The notes below the pieces were generated by a model. That model was not told the origin of the DNA. It was given only the letters and a program-made list of their open reading frames with translations, and searched no databases. Both the position numbers and the translations under genes were made by a program. Positions 1 to 9,338 of a stretch of DNA of 64,000 nt are shown here, piece after piece. This DNA comes from an uncultured Clostridia bacterium (GTDB lineage: Bacteria > Bacillota > Clostridia > Peptostreptococcales > Anaerovoracaceae), in NCBI GenBank assembly GCA_938049335.1, contig CALIYX010000023.1:183686-247685 (forward strand), written 5' to 3'. How positions within the stretch are numbered: position 1 is the stretch's first letter; the number at the start of each line of letters is the position of its first letter.

Positions 1-777
1 TACATTTTCATCATTTGAATTACCACTTGGCAATTCAGTATTTGTCTTCTGATAAACTACATTCTCAGCAATTTCGTTTTCATTCATTCCTGTGGCTTCT
101 TTCACCTGTTCCATAGCTACTTCTTGATATATGAGCGCACCCTCAGGATCACAATTCATAATATCTGAATTACAACTTGAATTGTTTAGATCAAATGGAT
201 TAACCTCCATAATTTCAGTAGCTTCCATGACTCCACTGTCTGTGCCAGCAGCATCTTGAAGAGCCTTAATAAATACCCCAAGATTTGCTTCACCAAAGGC
301 ATCTAAAATAGCGCTATGAACATTTTCATCATTCTCAATATCAGCTAGGAGTTCCTTAACCTTATCAGGACCGATAAAAACACCTGATGAATAATTCTCA
401 GTAATTGTATCGCTTCCAGGTACTGGTACCCAGCTTGGAATCACCTCTGCCCACGGCGTGCGGTATTTGTCCATTTCAGGAAATTTTTCAATTACAAAAG
501 AAAAAGCTGCTCCTCTCACATATTGATACTTGCGAAACAGCCCGATACATGCTGCCATCGCGTAGAGAATGCCTTTTTCACTAGGAAACTCTGTGTATCT
601 TGATGCGATATCTTTGATAATAAATTCATATTTTTCATCAAAGAAACCCTCTCCCTGAGCTTCAATTACACTCTTTAGTATACTTTCATCTCCATCTTTC
701 ATTGCCTTTACTGGCTCAAAGAACCAGCTGTTCATCTCATCAATTCTAACTGGATGATATGTTATATCAAAACCCAT
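1..777 (-). CDS. Hypothetical protein, 3' end outside window
   Basis: This is an open frame of 259 codons that starts at ATG 777 and runs off the window, so its C-terminus is not seen. The start is supported by TAGGAG about 8 bases upstream. The protein begins MGFDITYHPVRIDEM and is acidic, with no signal peptide or membrane segment. It lies 17 bases after a SUKH protein on the same strand, so it is probably the last visible gene of the immunity-like cluster that begins at 2547. I do not recognise the family. A role as a further immunity-type protein is inferred from context only. Confidence 0.75.
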   Translation of the reverse strand, partial: MGFDITYHPVRIDEMNSWFFEPVKAMKDGDESILKSVIEAQGEGFFDEKYEFIIKDIASRYTEFPSEKGILYAMAACIGLFRKYQYVRGAAFSFVIEKFPEMDKYRTPWAEVIPSWVPVPGSDTITENYSSGVFIGPDKVKELLADIENDENVHSAILDAFGEANLGVFIKALQDAAGTDSGVMEATEIMEVNPFDLNNSSCNSDIMNCDPEGALIYQEVAMEQVKEATGMNENEIAENVVYQKTNTELPSGNSNDENV

Positions 778-794
778 TTGCAAGTCTCCTATTT

Positions 795-1346
795 CTACTT
801 ATCTTTGTTATTTCTTTCCCTTAGCATTTCTACTTTATCATTCTTGCGTTCTTCTAGCTCTGAGATTTGATTTAGGAGAAAGCTCTCAAAGTCACCTTCA
901 ACATCTATGGTTTCATACCAATTGAAGATAACTATCTTTCCTTCTCTATCAAAGCAAAAAATTTGATCTCCATCTCCTATTACCGAAAAGAAAGGAATGT
1001 AGTCCGTAAAGCCTTCATCATGAAGTTCTTTGGTCTTTACACGAATGTCCAGCCAATCAGGTACGTTGTCAGATATACCATAAACCATGATTCCACGGCA
1101 AAACTCCCAAAACGGAGCAACTTCGTACTCTTTTGCCATTGGCCAGATTTCTTCTCTAACCTCCATATATAGACCGCCTAGAGGAGACATAGTGAATTCC
1201 TTAAAGTCTTCAGGTAACTTTACCTTGAACTCATCCTCATATGCCTTTACATCTTCTTCTGATGGTGAATTGTCTCCACATGCGAATATCTGATATGTAT
1301 CACGGTCATAGTTTCTAAAATAATCATAAACTTTTTCAATAGACAT
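795..1346 (-). CDS. SMI1/KNR4 (SUKH-1) family protein
   Basis: This is a soluble, acidic protein of 183 residues. After a divergent N-terminus it shows the usual SUKH pattern: an early segment SEEDVKAYEDEFKVKLPEDF (residues about 29-48) followed by an aromatic and acidic beta region ending FDREGKIVIFNWYETID. SUKH proteins commonly neutralise nuclease or deaminase toxins of contact-dependent systems by direct binding. The start has GAGG five bases upstream. It sits 11 bases after the DUF4241 gene and 17 before the unknown gene at the window edge, so all are probably co-transcribed. No cognate toxin gene is visible. Confidence 0.85.
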   Translation of the reverse strand: MSIEKVYDYFRNYDRDTYQIFACGDNSPSEEDVKAYEDEFKVKLPEDFKEFTMSPLGGLYMEVREEIWPMAKEYEVAPFWEFCRGIMVYGISDNVPDWLDIRVKTKELHDEGFTDYIPFFSVIGDGDQIFCFDREGKIVIFNWYETIDVEGDFESFLLNQISELEERKNDKVEMLRERNNKDK

Positions 1347-1356
1347 ATATACCTCA

Positions 1357-2079
1357 CTATCCTAAATAAATATACTCGCAAACTATGTCACATAGTCCGC
1401 CATTTGCATCATAACCAAAATAAACAGGATACCTTCCATCCCCAAAGCCTGATTGTATCATTGGAATTGACAGTTCAGAATTTGGAATCTTAAAGTTAAT
1501 CCAGTCACCACCATCTCTTTGGTACAGTGGATGTTCTTTAGCGCTCTTAGCAAAGATTTCTGCAAAGAAATCGTCATATATATTCTTTCCTGGATTTGCT
1601 GCATTCCACTTTTCTTCAAAATCACAGTACGCATTTCTTGTATCAACATCAACAATGGTTGCAAGTCCTGCATCTACATTGAATCCGAAAATACTATCTT
1701 CATCAACATCATCAAGATTTTCATCACCCTTTAGGGCCTCATAATATTTGATAGGAGTATTATCTGAGAATTTCACTCTACTGAGAACATACCTATAGTT
1801 ATCCTCGCTTATCTTTGCAACCAAAGTCTCAATGCGAAAAGTTCCCTTTGGTACAGATGTTAAATACGGCTTCTCATTTCTACTTAGCCACACTAAAGGG
1901 TCTCTTACAATGATTTCTCCCGTAGGAAATTTTATTTCACCCATATCTAATACAAACAATTCCTTACCATGAATTTCTTTCATCTCAAAGCATTCTGCAT
2001 AATTTACCGGCGAAGTAAGAAGTTCCTTAATTTCTTCATATTTTGCATTCCATTCCTTTGATGGCTGTAGCTTTTCCAT
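1357..2079 (-). CDS. DUF4241 domain protein
   Basis: This protein has 240 residues, no signal peptide and no membrane segment. The features I associate with DUF4241 are present: a central segment with PLVWLSRNEKPYLTSVPKGT (residues about 82-101), a strand with RVKFSD, the FGFNVDAGLATIVD motif, and a C-terminal SGFGDGRYPVYFGYDANG segment. The family has no established enzyme activity but is often found beside SUKH and other immunity-type genes. AAAGGAG precedes the start by about 6 bases. It lies between the DUF2262 gene and the SUKH gene, spaced 24 and 10 bases, which suggests one operon. Confidence 0.8.
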   Translation of the reverse strand: MEKLQPSKEWNAKYEEIKELLTSPVNYAECFEMKEIHGKELFVLDMGEIKFPTGEIIVRDPLVWLSRNEKPYLTSVPKGTFRIETLVAKISEDNYRYVLSRVKFSDNTPIKYYEALKGDENLDDVDEDSIFGFNVDAGLATIVDVDTRNAYCDFEEKWNAANPGKNIYDDFFAEIFAKSAKEHPLYQRDGGDWINFKIPNSELSIPMIQSGFGDGRYPVYFGYDANGGLCDIVCEYIYLG

Positions 2080-2103
2080 ATATACTCCTTTGCTTAGACA
2101 AAC

Positions 2104-2547
2104 TTACCCATTAAGTCCATCGCATTCTATCTCATAGTTACTGCTTACTATCATATTTGCAAGATGTCCGCACAGATAATCAGGTTCTGCATCTAGATCA
2201 AATGAAAATTCACTGTTCCTTCCATTTATAAAAATATATATGTTATTTACAAATATAGCATCTCTAAAATCATCTTCAGTAATTTCGGTATCGAATTCTT
2301 CACTTGCAAATTCTATGCATTCATAGTTTTCCTCCATGAACGTATCGATTACATCTAGCTTATTATCATTTAACCATGAAACCTTTTCTATGAACTTTTC
2401 TATTGCTTCTTCGCTTTTATCCACATTTTCGAAGATAACATCAGTTTCTCTACCCCATATATTCATTCTCCCAAGATATGCACCGCTATAGATACCATCC
2501 TCTTGCAGCGTAAACTTGTTACCTTCAATCAAAATCATATTATCCAT
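2104..2547 (-). CDS. DUF2262-like immunity-type protein
   Basis: This acidic protein has 147 residues. It opens with a strand-rich part (FTLQEDGIYSGAYLGRMNIW) and follows with a helical segment containing AIEKFIEKVSWLNDNKLDVI. It ends with a strand pair around IYIFINGRNSEFSFDLD and a GHLANMIV segment. This order resembles DUF2262, a family seen as isolated immunity genes. The assignment rests on remembered pattern and is moderate. It is the first gene of a four-gene minus-strand group and has its own promoter candidate at 2611-2639. Confidence 0.65.
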   Translation of the reverse strand: MDNMILIEGNKFTLQEDGIYSGAYLGRMNIWGRETDVIFENVDKSEEAIEKFIEKVSWLNDNKLDVIDTFMEENYECIEFASEEFDTEITEDDFRDAIFVNNIYIFINGRNSEFSFDLDAEPDYLCGHLANMIVSSNYEIECDGLNG

Positions 2548-2610
2548 GTATCAGACCCCCATAATAAATAAGCTAATTTAATGCATTTAGAGCATTTAAG
2601 ATATAAGTAA

Positions 2611-2639
2611 ATTATCGGCTATTTTGATTATATTTTCAA
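2611..2639 (-). promoter_or_regulatory. Promoter candidate for the DUF2262-SUKH gene group
   Basis: Read on the minus strand this is TTGAAA, a 17-base spacer, then GATAAT. It lies 64 bases before the start at 2547. The spacing is ideal for a vegetative sigma factor. Confidence 0.5.
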
Positions 2640-2670
2640 TATAAATTTATAATTATATGCATCAAAAATA

Positions 2671-2705
2671 ACCCTTGGAAAATAGATTAAACTAAATCCA
2701 AGGGT
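2671..2705 (-). terminator. Rho-independent terminator of the 2741-4765 gene
   Basis: A perfect 9-bp stem (ACCCTTGGA with TCCAAGGGT) is followed on the minus strand by TATTTTT. It lies 36 bases past the stop codon of the surface protein. Confidence 0.8.
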
Positions 2706-2740
2706 CAAATCTTTAAATATTATTTTGGGTTGGTCAAAAA

Positions 2741-4765
2741 CTATCTTCTTCTCTTTATAACTCCTACTGTAGCAATCGTTGAGCCTGATAAAATTATAAT
2801 CATCATATACAGAAAAGCATTTGAACTGTCACCTGTCTTAGGCGGTGTCTTAGGTTTAGGTGGAGTATTTGGTGGAGGTGGTAGTTTCGGTTTATCCTTG
2901 TTTGTAATAACGTAGCCACTATCCTGATCGCCTGTTATCTGCACGATAAAATCTCCAGTTAATCTTTCTTTTATAGTATAAATATAAAGCTTACCGTTCT
3001 CATCATATTTAGGAAGATTGCTAAATGTAAGCTTCCATTCACCCGCTGTATCAGGTGTCATTGTCTCGTAACCAATGTATAAAGGATTATCTCTATTATC
3101 TTCAGTTGCACGATAAAGCTCTACTTCAATGCTTGTAGGAATAGCAGTAGCTGATGATACCTGCCATCTCTTCGTAACATCAACTGAGGTTAAATCACTA
3201 TCTCCCATGATAACAGTACCATTTGATCCTATACCTGCGCCTCTTGTTGCAGACTTGTTTCCTGAGATTTTGACTCTTGCAAGCGCTTTTGCATTTGCGT
3301 CATCCTTAACATCTGTAGTTAGCGAAACATAATCATTATTTATTGCCATCAGACGTCCGGATAGCTTATTCAGCGGCACGGGATTTCCGTTTTCGTCCTT
3401 CCATAGATATGCTGTTCCACCCATCATAAATGGTGAAATTTCATATGCTGGATCACCGCTGTGTGTACCAAAGGCAGTACTTGCTAGAATGTACACTTCA
3501 TTTGCAGATGCAGCATTGTTATTATACAGGGCTACACCGCTTTTAACGTAAATATGCGTATCTGAGCTTGGGCAAGATGCATAGCCTCCTCCTTCGAGCT
3601 GCGCGGTATTTTCAGTTATAAGGGCATTTTTTATCTTTAGAACACCATTATTAAAGCCAGTACTCTCTGCAAAGCCATTTACGTATATTCCGCCGCCTCC
3701 AAAAGCACTGCTTCCTAGTCCTGATCCTAGCATTTCGTTATTTATAATTGAACCACCTGAGATCGTTGCTGTACCATGCGCATCTCCAATGCCAGCCTGT
3801 ATAAAAATACCACCACCTGATGCTCCAGATTTATTACCACTTATGGTTCCACCTGTCATCGTCATGTTCTCTGGTGCGTTTGACTTAGTGTAAGTTCCTA
3901 CAGAAATTCCACCACCTACTTCTTCTGAATAGTTATTGCTAATAACCGCATTGCCACTTATATTCAGATTGTTGAACGTCGTACGACCAGACCATGTAGC
4001 AATACCGCCTCCAGATGCAAATGTACCTGGACTTGACAAAGCACTATTATTTTCAATAACTCCGCCTGACATGTTGAAGGTTGCACTTCCACTTAGGTAT
4101 ACTCCTCCACCCCATGTGGCCTGATTATTTTTGATGGTTCCGCCCGTCATATTAACTGTGGATAGATCTATGTAAACAGCTCCTCCAACAGCTATGTTGT
4201 TGTCTTTTACGATGTTATTTTGTAAAACAGTGCCATCTTTGATATCTACATTGGCGCCTCTAATATATACAAGATTCCCTACGTTAGAATTACTGCCTTG
4301 CATAGCAGCCTTATTTCCGTCAACAGTTATATCATGAAGAGTAGCATCGTTATCAATTCTGAGAACATCCCCTCTGAAAGATGAGTCTCTTTTAAGAATT
4401 GCATTAGTTTCACTTAGTGAAACATCTCCGCTGACAAAAACTGTACCCGTAACCCAGATTGTCTTAACTCCAGGATTTGCTGTAGCAATTTCCTTCGCCT
4501 TCTCAAAGGTTTTAACTGCATTTGCTGGCGTGCTAGCATCCTTTGTATCATCACCTGTATCACCATTAAGATAGATTTCCGTAGCAGATGTTGGCAAAGC
4601 AGCAAGTGAAAGCCTTCCTGTAACTAGCCTATTATTCACGCCCTCGCCTGCATAAGCATTAAATGTACTAAACCCAAGCGTAACAACTAAAATAGAGCTT
4701 ATTATTGCTATCAAAATCCTAAGTTTTGCTAAATCAAAAATAAGCCCTGAGTTTGTCTTTCTCAT
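2741..4765 (-). CDS. Cell-wall-anchored beta-helix/Cna-B surface protein
   Basis: This secreted surface protein has 674 residues. Residues 1-40 are a long signal peptide ending near NAYA. Residues about 65-160 open with EIYLNGDTGDDTKDASTPAN, a start typical of parallel beta-helix domains. Residues about 160-480 are repeats of the type GGTIxNNxAxxGGGVY, the coils of a right-handed beta-helix. A single Cna-B domain (about 535-622) precedes a proline-rich linker, a PPKTGD anchor, a membrane segment and a KRRR tail. The sorting motif has Pro rather than Leu at the first position. It is a paralogue of the 901-residue protein at 51494-54199. The likely role is adhesion or surface coating. GGGGGAAC precedes the ATG by about 5 bases. 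Confidence 0.85.
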   Translation of the reverse strand: MRKTNSGLIFDLAKLRILIAIISSILVVTLGFSTFNAYAGEGVNNRLVTGRLSLAALPTSATEIYLNGDTGDDTKDASTPANAVKTFEKAKEIATANPGVKTIWVTGTVFVSGDVSLSETNAILKRDSSFRGDVLRIDNDATLHDITVDGNKAAMQGSNSNVGNLVYIRGANVDIKDGTVLQNNIVKDNNIAVGGAVYIDLSTVNMTGGTIKNNQATWGGGVYLSGSATFNMSGGVIENNSALSSPGTFASGGGIATWSGRTTFNNLNISGNAVISNNYSEEVGGGISVGTYTKSNAPENMTMTGGTISGNKSGASGGGIFIQAGIGDAHGTATISGGSIINNEMLGSGLGSSAFGGGGIYVNGFAESTGFNNGVLKIKNALITENTAQLEGGGYASCPSSDTHIYVKSGVALYNNNAASANEVYILASTAFGTHSGDPAYEISPFMMGGTAYLWKDENGNPVPLNKLSGRLMAINNDYVSLTTDVKDDANAKALARVKISGNKSATRGAGIGSNGTVIMGDSDLTSVDVTKRWQVSSATAIPTSIEVELYRATEDNRDNPLYIGYETMTPDTAGEWKLTFSNLPKYDENGKLYIYTIKERLTGDFIVQITGDQDSGYVITNKDKPKLPPPPNTPPKPKTPPKTGDSSNAFLYMMIIILSGSTIATVGVIKRRR

Positions 4766-5014
4766 ATTTGTTCCCCCTTAAATCAAAACTCTAGCAAAAA
4801 ATGATTATAGTATCTAAATCACGGAATTGTATTTTTATCAGTCAATAAATAACTATTATTCATTTTTCATAAAATTTTCTAATTACAATATAACATAGTT
4901 CAGCTTTTTTACCAATACATTTATACTAATGAATTTTAAACGTACATCTAAATAAATAAAGTGTTATAATGGTATTTAGATATTGAATCAATTTTATTTG
5001 TTGAGAGGGTTTTA

Positions 5015-6034
5015 ATGGCTTCATTCGTATTTGTTTTACTTTTTTATTTTATAGGCATTGTGACACTTTCAGTTACGCTTTTCATGTATTTTAGATTAGT
5101 ATTTTCCGTTATAAGACATAAAGAAGTTCCAAGATGGATTTACAAACTTGGACAAGCTTTACAGGGACGAATGCCAATCAAATATGATAATGTGACTGAT
5201 CTAGGTGCTCTTGTCGAAGCAAGTTTTGCTATCATTACTTTGATACTGACAAACCTTGTATTAGGATATTTTTTTTATCAAAGCTCAGGTAGTCTGGATT
5301 TTGCAATATTTAAATGTCTAAAATTACAGTTCTTTATTGTATTGGTACACCGCATTGTTATGTTTATAATTAAATTAATTTATGTAAAGCTGTCATCTAA
5401 CAAGAACATCCACCTATATTCTCCAGTAAATGCAATACTCGGCGGATTCTTCATAACAGCCTTTGTCATCATGCTTTGCCTAGGTCTTTCAGGGTATCCA
5501 GAAAAACCTGTTAATGTGCAGATATCAAATGTTAATGTGACCATTGGAAGCACGCAAGCCTCTGAGCTTTTAGCAAATGGCTTTAGCTTTGAAGGAAAGA
5601 CACCAGATAGTGATATTACAAACTCACGTAATGATCATTTCTTTTACGGCGAGCGCGTTCAGCTAATTCGCGCAGGAAAATCATATGGCTATGTTTACTT
5701 AACTCCAAAGTGGAATGATACAGACAAGCTAAAAGACTGTGTCATTACCCACTACCGCATAGCTGGTGATAATAGTCAACTGTCTGAGATCAAGATAAAC
5801 AATGTTGATATATCAAAACTAAATCTTGATGATTTTAAAAGCAAGGATTTAAATAATATCTATTCTCTAGACCCTATAAATTCAGAAGAGATTCGCCTAG
5901 ATAATGATTACACTCTAGTTATACAAACTGAAGAATATTCTCTTTGGAAGAGATATAGGATTGAAGCAAAGTTCTATGCCGATGGAAAACTAGATAATTA
6001 CAGCGTTGGAGCGCAATATGAAATATGGGAGTGA
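5015..6034 (+). CDS. Membrane protein of unknown function
   Basis: This protein has 339 residues and is one of few plus-strand genes in the region. Four hydrophobic segments lie at residues about 3-28, 68-90, 100-122 and 143-166. They are followed by a soluble, probably extracellular part of about 170 residues with many Asn, Asp and Ser and strand-like spacing (for example FYGERVQLIRAGKSYGYVYL). I do not recognise the family. GAGAGGG lies 7 bases before the ATG, and a TATAAT is at 4965-4970. The gene ends inside its own terminator hairpin and is divergent from the surface protein at 2741. Confidence 0.75.
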   Translation: MASFVFVLLFYFIGIVTLSVTLFMYFRLVFSVIRHKEVPRWIYKLGQALQGRMPIKYDNVTDLGALVEASFAIITLILTNLVLGYFFYQSSGSLDFAIFKCLKLQFFIVLVHRIVMFIIKLIYVKLSSNKNIHLYSPVNAILGGFFITAFVIMLCLGLSGYPEKPVNVQISNVNVTIGSTQASELLANGFSFEGKTPDSDITNSRNDHFFYGERVQLIRAGKSYGYVYLTPKWNDTDKLKDCVITHYRIAGDNSQLSEIKINNVDISKLNLDDFKSKDLNNIYSLDPINSEEIRLDNDYTLVIQTEEYSLWKRYRIEAKFYADGKLDNYSVGAQYEIWE

Positions 6035-6058
6035 GCTTATAGCCACTCCCATATTTTG
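6023..6058 (+). terminator. Terminator of the 5015-6034 gene
   Basis: A perfect 11-bp stem (ATATGGGAGTG with CACTCCCATAT) followed by TTTT overlaps the TGA stop of the plus-strand gene. It also lies just beyond the end of the convergent gene at 6063 and may slow transcription from both sides. Confidence 0.8.
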
Positions 6059-6062
6059 ATTG

Positions 6063-6959
6063 CTATTTATTTTTTTCCCAGATTATATCCTTAACCAGTT
6101 TATATGTTTCCATAAACTTAAGATGAAAAGCCTCTTTATCCCTCGTTATCTCTTCACATATATCATTGAGCGTTTTGGCCGGTGCTAGAGTCCAAAGAGA
6201 ATATGGATTAAGCTCGATTTCAGCTATTTTTTCTAATTTATCGAGTATTAGACCTAAATCCTTATGGTTAAACCAACAGTCCGTATCTACAGCAAACTCC
6301 TTACCATCGGAGTTATGTGAAATTTTGATATCAAAAATATCATCAAGACTGAAATTATCATCTAAATTTACCCCGACATTTTTAGATAAATGCGAACATG
6401 CAATCTCACTATTTAAAAAGTCATCCATGCTCGGCTTATCTTTTTGCAATAAACGAGTACATGCTAAGTGATACTCGATTTTTCTCGGCGTTTGATTTAT
6501 TTCGGATACAAATAGCAAACCGTATTTGTCCTCAAAATCAACACTAAGCACATCTCCCTGCTTAAAATAGGGCTCGCGCTTTACTCTCGACTTAGGCACC
6601 TTGATAGGTCTGGGATTTTCGCTTTGAAGCTGTATAGCTAATTTATCAAGGACCCTTTGCCTTTGTGACTTCGACTTGCTGTCAATTTCAAGCCAAAAGT
6701 CATCGGCACCCTTCTCAATTAACCTAAGTGCTTTATTTCTTATATCTTCAGGAAGATGGCCTATCTTCCAAAGCGAATAAGCAAGCGCAGTCCAATAAAT
6801 TTCTGCGTAAAAATCATCTGTGCAATAATTGCTCTCCTCATCTAAGATATCAGCAATTATATTATCTACATTTTCACCGTCCTTATATCTTTCGACTATA
6901 GAATTATAGATGTCATAGCCATCGTCGCTATCTATAATCTTTACTCCATCAATCGCCAT
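6063..6959 (-). CDS. Two-part protein with an Imm26-like domain
   Basis: This protein has 298 residues and no signal peptide. Residues 1-115 are helical, with the motif FYAEIYWTALAYSLWKIG and then RQRVLDKLAIQLQ, a pattern seen in polymorphic-toxin immunity proteins. From about residue 135, after a basic linker, comes EPYFKQGDVLSVDFEDKYG, which resembles the start of Imm26-type beta domains. The last third is unassigned. It follows a SUKH gene after 6 bases, so the two are probably co-expressed with the ankyrin gene upstream. Function as an immunity protein is inferred. Confidence 0.6.
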   Translation of the reverse strand: MAIDGVKIIDSDDGYDIYNSIVERYKDGENVDNIIADILDEESNYCTDDFYAEIYWTALAYSLWKIGHLPEDIRNKALRLIEKGADDFWLEIDSKSKSQRQRVLDKLAIQLQSENPRPIKVPKSRVKREPYFKQGDVLSVDFEDKYGLLFVSEINQTPRKIEYHLACTRLLQKDKPSMDDFLNSEIACSHLSKNVGVNLDDNFSLDDIFDIKISHNSDGKEFAVDTDCWFNHKDLGLILDKLEKIAEIELNPYSLWTLAPAKTLNDICEEITRDKEAFHLKFMETYKLVKDIIWEKNK

Positions 6960-6965
6960 TCTGTT

Positions 6966-7577
6966 CTATAAGCTCCCTACTATGTTTTCTACAAGCTCAG
7001 TAATATCCTTTGAGGCATAGAGAATTTCATCTGGATCATGGATATAACAGATTACTTGCGCCATGTCGCCATCCTCGTCAGGATCAAAGTCTAGCATTAA
7101 ATAACAGCTATCACAGTACTGCGCAAACGGAATCCACTTCTCGTTGAAAAGATATGGCTTTATTCTCGTATCGCGCATCTCCTCAATATCTTCATCAGAA
7201 AAATATTCAGGATAATCTGTTAGCAAAGCATTCTTATTTTGAAAATAGCTCTTGCAGTTTTCAATTTCTGAAAGGCTCATTAGATTAAAGCACATATAGC
7301 GTTCGTCAATCTCACAAGGCAAAATGCCCATGTACTTGCTTCCATTTTTGTACTTATACAGCTCCTTGAATCCATCTGGTAGGCTTATACCAAAGCCTTC
7401 TTCAAACTTGCTCAGTTCTTCGTCTGAAGCTCCTTCTATCTCAAGATACTCATCATAATATTCTTCCTCAATAGGATCATCTAAATCCCATTCATCAAAG
7501 TTCTCGCAGATATACTTCTCAATTAGCTTTATGTTTTCAATCATTCCCATTTCGCTTATCTCCTTATATGTCTCCAT
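6966..7577 (-). CDS. SMI1/KNR4 (SUKH) family protein
   Basis: This is a strongly acidic protein of 203 residues. Residues about 48-72 hold the SUKH signature (IEGASDEELSKFEEGFGISL followed by PDGFKELYKYKNGS). The second half contains WIPFAQYCDSCYLMLDFDPD, matching the family pattern of a conserved Trp-hydrophobic strand followed by acidic residues. It overlaps the ankyrin gene upstream by 14 bases and is 6 bases from the Imm26-like gene downstream, so translation is probably coupled. It is a second SUKH member in this window, distinct in sequence from that at 795-1346. Confidence 0.85.
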   Translation of the reverse strand: METYKEISEMGMIENIKLIEKYICENFDEWDLDDPIEEEYYDEYLEIEGASDEELSKFEEGFGISLPDGFKELYKYKNGSKYMGILPCEIDERYMCFNLMSLSEIENCKSYFQNKNALLTDYPEYFSDEDIEEMRDTRIKPYLFNEKWIPFAQYCDSCYLMLDFDPDEDGDMAQVICYIHDPDEILYASKDITELVENIVGSL

Positions 7578-8637
7578 CTATAACTTTTTGAAGGTATCCT
7601 GATATATCTTCCATGAAATCCTTGAAGCTACAAAGATCATAAAGTTCCTCATGCTCAAGGTCATATGCAGAAATCTTTTTGCTCTTAGGATTCCAAACTA
7701 TATAAAAGTGATCATAATCACCAGTTGACTTTGAAATTCTAAGAAGCTTGCTTCTTCCAATTTTCATCGGAATAGTTTCTATCAAAGGGAAAAACTCAAT
7801 ATAATCAAAATCACAATCCTCAAGTTCAAAGCGAAGCTTATCCCCTTGTAAAAACTCAAGCAATGGTTTTGGAAGCTTATATACCTTAAGCTCGTCTAGC
7901 TTGTTTTTGATATTATGAAAATCCTCAGGCTCAAGTGCCTTAAAGTAATCAGCCATCTCCATATCGCCCTTTTCTACGGCAATGCTGTAAGGCCTCATTC
8001 CATCCTTTTCGGTTATTGTAACATCTGCTCCACGATTTACTAGATATTTACACATCTTTAAGTCAACATATCTAGCAGACACGCATAGCGGCGTAGGGCA
8101 AAAAGGGTAAACATCATCGGAACGATTGTAGTTGATATCTACACCTCTATCAATAAAGAAATCAACGGCCTCATAATTAGCTTCACTTACGGCTTTCCTA
8201 AAAGCCGGTCCGCCATACTTTTTTACACTATGCCCTAGTTCGTCTATCAAAGCCAGATTTTCGATTTTGCCTCCATATAAAGCCTGCTCAAAGGCATCTG
8301 TATCGACCATGTTAAAAACATCGGTTTTCGCGCCCTTTGAAACCAAATATCTTATCATAGGCTCATCACAATAGCGTACAGCTAGAAGAAATGAAGGATT
8401 ATCCTCATCATTTAGATTTGCTCCTTTTTCCACAAGCCATTCAACTGACTTAGCCTTGTTCATAATCAAAGCAAGAGCAAGTGGCGAAAGACTTGTATAT
8501 TTGGAAAGCTTGATTTCTTCATCTAGGTCTAAACCCTTTGATAGTTCTTTATCAAGCATATTAATATTCTCATCTATAACATAACTAGCAAGCTCTGGTA
8601 TGCTATCATAACTACCTATGTCTTTTATTTCTATCAT
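7564..8637 (-). CDS. Ankyrin-repeat protein
   Basis: This cytosolic protein has 357 residues. Ankyrin-type repeats occupy residues about 45-235, recognisable by SPLALALIMNKAKSVEWLVE, YCDEPMIRYLVSKGAKTD and DLKMCKYLVNRGADVT. The C-terminal 110 residues form a separate beta-rich part containing DHFYIVWNPKSKKISAYDLE, which has a SUKH-like look. Ankyrin proteins in such clusters are protein-binding scaffolds or immunity factors. It is the first gene of a three-gene overlapping set with the SUKH and Imm26-like genes. Confidence 0.8.
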   Translation of the reverse strand: MIEIKDIGSYDSIPELASYVIDENINMLDKELSKGLDLDEEIKLSKYTSLSPLALALIMNKAKSVEWLVEKGANLNDEDNPSFLLAVRYCDEPMIRYLVSKGAKTDVFNMVDTDAFEQALYGGKIENLALIDELGHSVKKYGGPAFRKAVSEANYEAVDFFIDRGVDINYNRSDDVYPFCPTPLCVSARYVDLKMCKYLVNRGADVTITEKDGMRPYSIAVEKGDMEMADYFKALEPEDFHNIKNKLDELKVYKLPKPLLEFLQGDKLRFELEDCDFDYIEFFPLIETIPMKIGRSKLLRISKSTGDYDHFYIVWNPKSKKISAYDLEHEELYDLCSFKDFMEDISGYLQKVIDGDI

Positions 8638-8668
8638 AGTATATCTTTTAATCCTTGCTATTCTCTAA

Positions 8669-9220
8669 CTAGAAACTTACCTTTACATTTTCACGCTCAG
8701 CTAGGTTTTGTACCTCATACATTGGCTTAGCAGAGAAATTAAATATCTTAGCTACGATTACAGATGGGAAGCTTCTACATTTGATATTAAATCTCTTAAC
8801 AACAGCATTGTAGTACTTACGTGAGTTTGCAATATCTTCTTCAACATGATTTAGTTGGTTCATAAGATCCTTGAAGTTTTCATTTGCCTTTAACTCAGGG
8901 TAAGCCTCAGCTACTGCAAATAGGCTTCTTAAGGTTCCAGTAAGAATATTTTCATTGTTAAGTTTTTCTTCTGTTGTTGATGAGCTTGCTACGGCAGTTC
9001 TTGCAGCTACTACAGCTTCTAGAGTCTTTGATTCATGAGCAGCATAACCCTTAACTGTTTCAACAAGGTTTGGAATCAGGTCATATCTTTTCTTTAGATA
9101 TACATCCATGGTTGCAAAACCTTCTTCACAGTTTGTAGATAACTTAATAAAACCATTGTAACTTACAATTAACCATAGTAGTAGCAATACAACTATTCCT
9201 ATAATTACATAAAGTAACAT
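8669..9220 (-). CDS. lemA: LemA family protein
   Basis: This protein has 183 residues. An N-terminal membrane segment (residues 1-22) is followed by the conserved LemA helical bundle: VYLKKRYDLIPNLVETVKGY, the ESKTLEAVVAARTA segment, LFAVAEAYPELKANENF, and FNIKCRSFPSVIVAKIFNF near the end. The length is normal for the family. LemA proteins are membrane-tethered and of unclear role. Their genes very often sit beside DUF2207 genes, as here. It precedes the immunity-type cluster, 31 bases before the ankyrin gene. Confidence 0.92.
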   Translation of the reverse strand: MLLYVIIGIVVLLLLWLIVSYNGFIKLSTNCEEGFATMDVYLKKRYDLIPNLVETVKGYAAHESKTLEAVVAARTAVASSSTTEEKLNNENILTGTLRSLFAVAEAYPELKANENFKDLMNQLNHVEEDIANSRKYYNAVVKRFNIKCRSFPSVIVAKIFNFSAKPMYEVQNLAERENVKVSF

Positions 9221-9338
9221 ATCAACACCTCGTTTTTTTATTAATATAATGTAATAACTTATTGCTATCTTTAATATATCATAGCACCATATTGGTACTT
9301 ATACAAACATATTGGGCTTTTGTTTGGCTACTTTCAGC